The notes under the pieces were generated by a model. The model was not told the origin of the DNA and did not search any database. It worked only from the letters and a program-made list of their open reading frames with translations. Shown here piece after piece: positions 59,058-64,000 of a stretch of 64,000 nucleotides of DNA (the stretch's first letter is position 1; every line of letters begins with the position of its first letter). Location: assembly GCF_019175385.1 (NCBI RefSeq), contig NC_083345.1, positions 7,045,205 through 7,109,204 of the forward strand, given 5' to 3'. Made by a program: the position numbers and the translations under genes. The stretch is from Lycium barbarum (taxonomy: Eukaryota > Streptophyta > Magnoliopsida > Solanales > Solanaceae).

Positions 59058-60973
59058 CCAACCCCCACTTAGACTTTGCTCGCCCTCGAGCAAACACAAA
59101 CCAACATCAGACTACACTTCTAGCTCACTTATTCAAATAGGTCTGCAACGGGATTCGGCTAGTATGACTAACTCTTGAAGCGAGATTTTCAAAACAAACC
59201 AGCGACCCAGATTGCGAAAGCCATGCCAAAGGTTTAAAAACAAAACTCATTTTCAGCACCAAGTACTTCTTTTCAAAGAGAGCATTTCGAATTTCAAAAC
59301 AGTTTGACTCAACAACACCACTTTAACGCATATAGGTAACCTTATGATCGAGAAATCAACACTTCACCATTTTATTGCTAATTATGTGCCCTCACCTCAA
59401 CAAAGTAGTCCATATCTCATCAAGAAATACATTTTTAAATCAATGGACCTGAAATCAATAAATGCACTCACTCTGACAAAGAACGTCACTTGTAATGTAC
59501 GACATACCATAGACTTGCCCGTAGTGTAACCACTCTACTAATACAAGTAAGACGAACCTAGAATCAAGTAGGACTTTGAGGGTTGTAATGTAGGCTACGG
59601 GACGGGTAGGAATTATTTGGATAATAGTGAATAACCTCCCAAAGCACTTTAATACACATACTTTTATCATTTTTGCCCGCTTTCTTTATTAGCCCTTATT
59701 CAATACCAACCAACCTTTAACTTTCTCCCCAATTCACCCATTTTCTTTGTTTAAGCACCATTCTTTTTTGGAAGTTACACACGTTAAAAGGGGAACTCTT
59801 TTCTCTTTTTGTTTTCTCTTCTTTTTGGACTCCCACCTAACTGGTGAACTAGTTCTGTTCATTCGGTGCTCCCCTTGTCTTCCTAGATTACAATTTATAA
59901 CCATTTCCCTCTTTATTTCTCATCCCATCTCCCATTATACTTGTAATTGATTAAAGTGCTTCTGGAGTGTTTTGGATCAAACATCGAGTGTTATAGAACA
60001 AAGGGGTAAGGCTAATTAACTGCTATCAAAGAAAAGGCTAAAGGCTCAAAGGGGTTAACTAGGGTGTCATTTGCACGCTGGTAGGATAACTTTTTAGGCT
60101 TTTTAGTGACTAACCAAAGAAACGCCTCTATCACTTTCTAGGCTCAACCCAACTTCATTTCGCTTTGTAAACACACAGGGCAAGTTCTGGATGTCAATAC
60201 CAAATATGGATTCAAAAACGAAACCTTACTCACACATGGCACATAATCAACACAAGAAGGATCCGGTTGTCCCTCGAAACAATCAAACACAATGGAAATC
60301 AACAATGCCAAGTGAGTCATACGAGTCAACACAAAAACCATTTTCAAGTGTTTCCAAGAAAGTAATACAATTTCACGGCATGCTTTCATAAAACATTTCA
60401 AGATCGCTCATATGCCAAGACTTCACCTATCCCGTGCACCTAGCATTTGAATGTACCTAGCCTACGGACTGATTTTCCTTCAAGCAGGTTGTCATCCACC
60501 GGTCATCAGGAACAACCCTTTCTATGACTATAAAAGAAAAAATCTACCTATGCCCGGTTCAAAGGCCCCCCTTCGGGAAAGAACCGAGGCCATAAGAAAA
60601 CCAAAGGGGGTGGATGATGAATGCCTACTAATGAGGGACTTAAGAAGTTGATTTTTTTTTTCGACACTAAGATGCAAAACTACTAAAAATTAAAAAAAAT
60701 CCTAAGACATACTAATCATCATCCGCAACCTCAAACATGTTGTTACAAACCAGGGACGTATTTTCCCACCCCACACTTAAAGGTATGCAATGCCCTCAAT
60801 GCATATATATTTGAAAACAAATAAAGCGCAAGCGAGGTAAGAAATACTCCCTGGGGCCCACTAGGGCCTAGCTAGCAACATGCTCTCATCATCAAGGGGC
60901 GAATGACCCCACACTTAAAACTCTGGCATGCTCCTCAGCTTTCAACTTTGGGTACTCATACTTCCCCTAATCG
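59058..60973. other. Non-coding interior of the LTR element, 3' of its frame
   Basis: No coding frame is supported. Purine-rich AAGTGTGGGG motifs on the minus strand recur at about 60766-60779 and 60909-60920, resembling the terminal polypurine tract at 59058-59070. They could be secondary plus-strand priming sites. Confidence 0.5.
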
Positions 60974-62182
60974 TCATGGCACGACATGAATCAACTTTTT
61001 CCTCCACCTCGAACTTATGAATTTCACCCCTAATTTTGCATCCAATTTTCTATCACGCTTCTGGGGCGGTGGTGTGAATATAAAGGAACCAATCAATAGA
61101 TATCGTTTCTTGAACTTTTTGGCCCTTAAGTGAGAAATGTCGCTTTGTCTTTTCGGTGTGGCAAATTTCAGGATGTAAGGCTCTTGTCCCTCATCTATAC
61201 ACTTCTTCATCAATGTGGAAGGCTCGATTTCCATGTCGCCAACCAAGCATAATGTGGAAAAATGTTTAGAACGAGGACCAACACGCCCTAACTCTAAAAC
61301 TACATTATATCTGACATCCTCACTTTTGTATACCTCCTCAACAATGACATCATCAACAAAGATCTGATCGAATGGTTGGAATTCCTCTATCTGGTCCACA
61401 TGCAGGCCACTATCCAAGGTAATATGTAGTTGGGCATCAGATGCCTCAACCTTTTTATTCATTTGTGCCTGCAAGCCATGGATATCTGAGCCAAATTGGT
61501 CTATCTCTTGTCCGAGCTCAGTTCTACCTTCTATCAGTTGTGTAGCCATGTTTGTAAGACCATCACGGAGAAACCCATGAAATTTCATTTGTTGAGCTTG
61601 TTCTGTTAGCCAAGACTGGCTTACTATCTCTGCTTCTTCAAAGTTATCTACTTGTGGGAACTCGCTCTCTTCTTCTGTTTGAGATTCGTCTTGAGTATTG
61701 GATAAGCCTGTCACTTGTAGATCATTACAAGTTTTGGCCTCGGCCTGCATCTCTGTGAGTTTGGCACGAATCCTCTCTATGGCTTTCCACATTTCTGCGT
61801 TTTGCTCTCTCATTAATGCATCATGCTCCATCATTTGCTCCCCTATTTGCTTCATCATATCGCTAACCCGAGCAAGACTTTCCGCATCCTCCATTTCGTT
61901 ACTCCTGTCAACATCACAAATAACAGGAGAATCATAATAGGGGCTCGGGGATGAGGAGTAAGAGTTAGGACAGCCATTCAAATGACCGTCTTCACCACCA
62001 CATATATTACAAATATTCCACTCCGAAGATTGGGAAGGTGCACACAACCCATTCCCGGAAATACTTTGACAGTGTTGCCACGAGTGGGGTGCTCCAAAAA
62101 TCAGACAAGGATCACCAAAATAGGAACAACCAATATTCGACAAATTTTTACTCCAAGATGCCATGTCAAGCAAGCTAACCAA
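60974..62182 (-). CDS. Single long frame of the non-autonomous element, gag-like at most
   Basis: 402 codons from 62182, or 396 from the ATG at 62164 (MASWSKNLSN). The frame begins about 100 nt inside the primer site. Visible parts: an aromatic N-terminus (GDPCLIFGAPHSWQHCQS), a zinc-knuckle-like CNICGGEDGHLNGC (C-x2-C-x5-H-x3-C, one residue off the canonical spacing), a coiled-coil-like stretch (about residues 100-165; MMKQIGEQMMEHDALMREQN), then an acidic middle. The basic C-terminus is LRAKKFKKRYLLIGSF and SSRWRKKLIHVV. No capsid or pol motif is recognised. It is intact over 1.2 kb, which suggests recent insertion or selection. Gag origin is an inference from knuckle and position. Confidence 0.65.
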   Translation of the reverse strand: MVSLLDMASWSKNLSNIGCSYFGDPCLIFGAPHSWQHCQSISGNGLCAPSQSSEWNICNICGGEDGHLNGCPNSYSSSPSPYYDSPVICDVDRSNEMEDAESLARVSDMMKQIGEQMMEHDALMREQNAEMWKAIERIRAKLTEMQAEAKTCNDLQVTGLSNTQDESQTEEESEFPQVDNFEEAEIVSQSWLTEQAQQMKFHGFLRDGLTNMATQLIEGRTELGQEIDQFGSDIHGLQAQMNKKVEASDAQLHITLDSGLHVDQIEEFQPFDQIFVDDVIVEEVYKSEDVRYNVVLELGRVGPRSKHFSTLCLVGDMEIEPSTLMKKCIDEGQEPYILKFATPKRQSDISHLRAKKFKKRYLLIGSFIFTPPPQKRDRKLDAKLGVKFISSRWRKKLIHVVP

Positions 62183-62279
62183 AATATTAAATTAAAAATA
62201 AAATAAAATAATAATAAATAAATAAAAACTTGAATATAAATTCAAAAATCCAAATTAGAAAAACAGTAATACTGCTAAG

Positions 62280-62297
62280 TCCCCGGCAGCGGCGCCA
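62280..62297 (-). other. Primer-binding site, tRNA-Asp type
   Basis: Minus strand TGGCGCCGCTGCCGGGGA. It complements the 3' end of plant tRNA-Asp including CCA, apart from one base (C instead of T). It lies six bases inside the LTR at 62304. Confidence 0.8.
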
Positions 62298-62303
62298 AAA
62301 ACT

Positions 62304-63693
62304 TGTTGCTCCCAAACGCACACGCAAGTATACGTGGTCGTACAAGTAATATAGACTGTTAAGTCCAGATATCGATCCCACAGAGACTTAGATTCTACTG
62401 TTAGACTAATTCAAATTCGAATGAAACTATTCAAGAAAGTGAAAATCAAGATGTTTGTTGTACTAAACTAAAACTGAAAAGTAAACAATTTGTGATGGGT
62501 GTTTTGTGACTGGGACTATCTTGACAAAGATTGTAAGAATTATCAGATGAGAGAAAGATCTAGGGTTATGGCTTTCGACAATCCAGTTGCTCTTCAGACA
62601 ATTCCACCTATTTTCTTTCCTGGGTTACTAGTTAACGGGTTAATTATGTTTTATGATATTCTCTCGAACTGCTCACAAGCCTGTAGATGTTACTTTAATG
62701 CCTATGTCTCTATGGTCATTAGATGTAACAAGAACGCATTTATTTCACCGTATTCAACTAAGTAGGGCTAAAGGGTATATCTCTATCCTCATTAGCTAAA
62801 CGATTAAATCGAACAAACTCTATTTATTCTTATTACGTACGTGAATTCCCTTTCTCAAGTTCAATCCACGCACCACAGATAGTGTCTAACTATTGTCCAG
62901 ATAATCAAACAATTGAAATCAAGAATAAATAAGCAACCCACATTATGGAAAATCAATAGATAATAATTGTCATCACATCAACTTTCAAGTCTTTCGCCAC
63001 AACCCTAGAACTAAGAGATTTAGCTACTAATGATTCGATCATAGACAAAAGAAGCCATGAATAAACTAGGGTTGAAAAAGATGAAAAATAAAATAACCTA
63101 GAGAGAGAAAAAGGAGACCGGTGGCTAACAAATCCTTCAATAATCCCAGAATACCGTTCTCAGCTATTAAAACGTCTATATATAGGCTAGGGTAAAAATA
63201 ATAAATAAGGTATCCAAATCCTAGTCCAATCGGGAAAACATCCGCAGAGTCCCGCTTTCCTTCCGCATCGCGGAAGGATCGCGCGATGTTCTGCAGCTTC
63301 TCGCCTTTAGCCCGCGATGCGGATCGATCGCGGAATCTGATGATTGACTTTGGTTGTTCCGCTTTCTTCACGCGATGCGGATCGATGGCCTGACTTTCTG
63401 GAGCTTCTCGCGATCCTTCCGCGATGCGGAAGGAAAGCGAGGTTCTGCAGTCGATTAGCTCTCCTTTTAGTTCGTCCTTTGCGGTCTTCGACTCGTCACC
63501 TCAGCCAATCGACATATGCTACGAATTCCAATCATTTCCAGCACAGTTTCCATCGTTTGTCGTCATCGTACCTATACACATGAAATATAACGACATCAGT
63601 TCAAATACGATGATTACGTCATGAATTAAGCGATAAAAGTCATAAGAAGAAGTTGTAATACGACACAAAACATGATATTTGTGCCAAATATCA
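62304..63693 (-). repeat. LTR (5' in element orientation), 1390 bp
   Basis: Begins TGTTGCTCCCAAACGCACAC and ends TTTGTGCCAAATATCA in plus orientation. It is the promoter-bearing copy for minus-strand transcription. Confidence 0.9.
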
Positions 63694-63776
63694 GTTTCCA
63701 AATTAGAAAAGAAGTCATTCATTTTGACACAAACTAAAAAGAAAATAGGTTCAAACAAATCGAAACAGATGGAGTA

Positions 63777-64000
63777 CTACTTTCTTATTACGTGCACTGT
63801 GGAGGTACTTTTCACTTGAGATTTATTTCTTCAAATTAATGTGATAATCAAAGCAACTTTAGTTGTGCACTTAAATTTTTTCCTTGAAGGTCCATCATCT
63901 ACTTACCATGAATGTTGGCTCTGTATTTTAGCCAATGATTTTATGATGATACTTCACGTTTTTTCTTTTTAGATGGAGTTGTTGCCACCTTCATTAGGTG
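63777..64000. other. Window end, possible exon start
   Basis: A pyrimidine-rich tract, TTTTTTCTTTTTAG, precedes ATGGAGTTGTTGCCACCTTC at about 63973. That fits an acceptor followed by a start codon on the plus strand. Only about nine codons are inside the window, so this cannot be confirmed. Confidence 0.2.

Larger units (their letters stand above)
57678..63693 (-). mobile_element. Complete, probably non-autonomous LTR retrotransposon (Athila/Tat-type primer)
   Basis: LTRs 57678-59057 and 62304-63693 (TG...CA) are flanked by the 5-bp duplication GTTTC (57673-57677, 63694-63698). The primer site next to the right LTR matches tRNA-Asp, and a polypurine tract (AAGTGGGGGTTGG, minus) adjoins the left LTR, so transcription runs minus. 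The 3.2 kb interior has one long frame and no protease, reverse transcriptase, RNase H or integrase. By eye the LTRs differ by roughly 18 substitutions plus one 10-bp indel, implying a recent insertion. It must rely on enzymes in trans. Confidence 0.85.
57554..63774. mobile_element. Stowaway-like MITE, split by an LTR retrotransposon
   Basis: Halves 57554-57677 and 63699-63774 have inverted ends CTCCCTCCGTTTCAATC and CTCCATCTGTTTCGATTT, with TA on both sides (57552-57553, 63775-63776). It is about 200 bp when the insertion is removed. Confidence 0.72.

Noticed and set aside
57678..63693. Two independent solo LTRs
   Set aside because: Primer site and polypurine tract adjoin the inner LTR edges and a single TSD GTTTC brackets the pair, so this is one element.

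Overview
The window looks like intron-rich, repeat-dominated nuclear DNA of a flowering plant, most likely Solanaceae. The pointers are SINEs ending in the tRNA-derived tail typical of Solanaceae, a recurrent 1.8-3.1 kb solo-LTR family, Stowaway and hAT MITEs with familiar TIRs, and a TRAF1a/b (MUSE13/14)-type gene. Species cannot be fixed by reading alone. There is no bacterial gene organisation; nearly all short open frames are chance frames in transposon DNA.

Left edge (1-4.1 kb): the 5' end of a minus-strand TRAF/MATH-domain gene. It has a 5' leader exon, a leader intron, the first coding exon, a 2.8 kb intron holding a Mutator-like element, and the second coding exon with the start of the MATH domain. 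It runs off the window and is the only well-supported host gene.

5.9-23.4 kb: a stack of transposons. A minus-strand solo LTR (5925-17496) is split by a second solo LTR (6280-11531), itself split by a third (8179-11186), and by a 4.0 kb Helitron (12481-16474) that carries a SINE. Two more solo LTRs of the same family follow (17658-19420, 20619-23391). Target-site duplications were found for every layer except the Helitron, which has the expected A/T flanks.

23.4-44 kb: a possible organelle-derived block (about 24.0-25.0 kb); a LINE 3' remnant interrupted by a 1.07 kb foldback element; a second, 5'-truncated LINE with a 15-bp target duplication; a small LTR interrupted by a SIRE-like solo LTR; duplicated promoter/leader-like segments (TGGGCY, telo-box, TATA, splice donor) near 34.1 and 39.2 kb; two more solo LTRs of the main family; and a second foldback element split by one of them.

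44-48.1 kb: three separate local tandem duplications, one triplicating a small terminal-exon-like segment, followed by a 1.86 kb near-palindrome. Its arms are two head-to-head copies of a decayed FDM/IDN2-type gene (XS domain). A transcript crossing it would fold into long dsRNA, and the source gene family works in RNA-directed DNA methylation.

48.5-54.5 kb: a full-length Mutator-like element (5983 bp) with about 425-bp TIRs and a 9-bp target duplication. It holds a decayed MuDR-type transposase on the minus strand and two unrecognised accessory reading frames on the plus strand. Palindromes around GCGCAGTAAATTACTGCGC occur in both TIRs and as a five-member array between the divergent genes. 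54.6-56.5 kb is a second Helitron.

57.5-63.8 kb: a Stowaway-like MITE split by a structurally complete, probably non-autonomous LTR retrotransposon (57678-63693, minus). It has 1.38-1.39 kb LTRs, a 5-bp target duplication, a tRNA-Asp primer site and one long reading frame with no recognisable pol.
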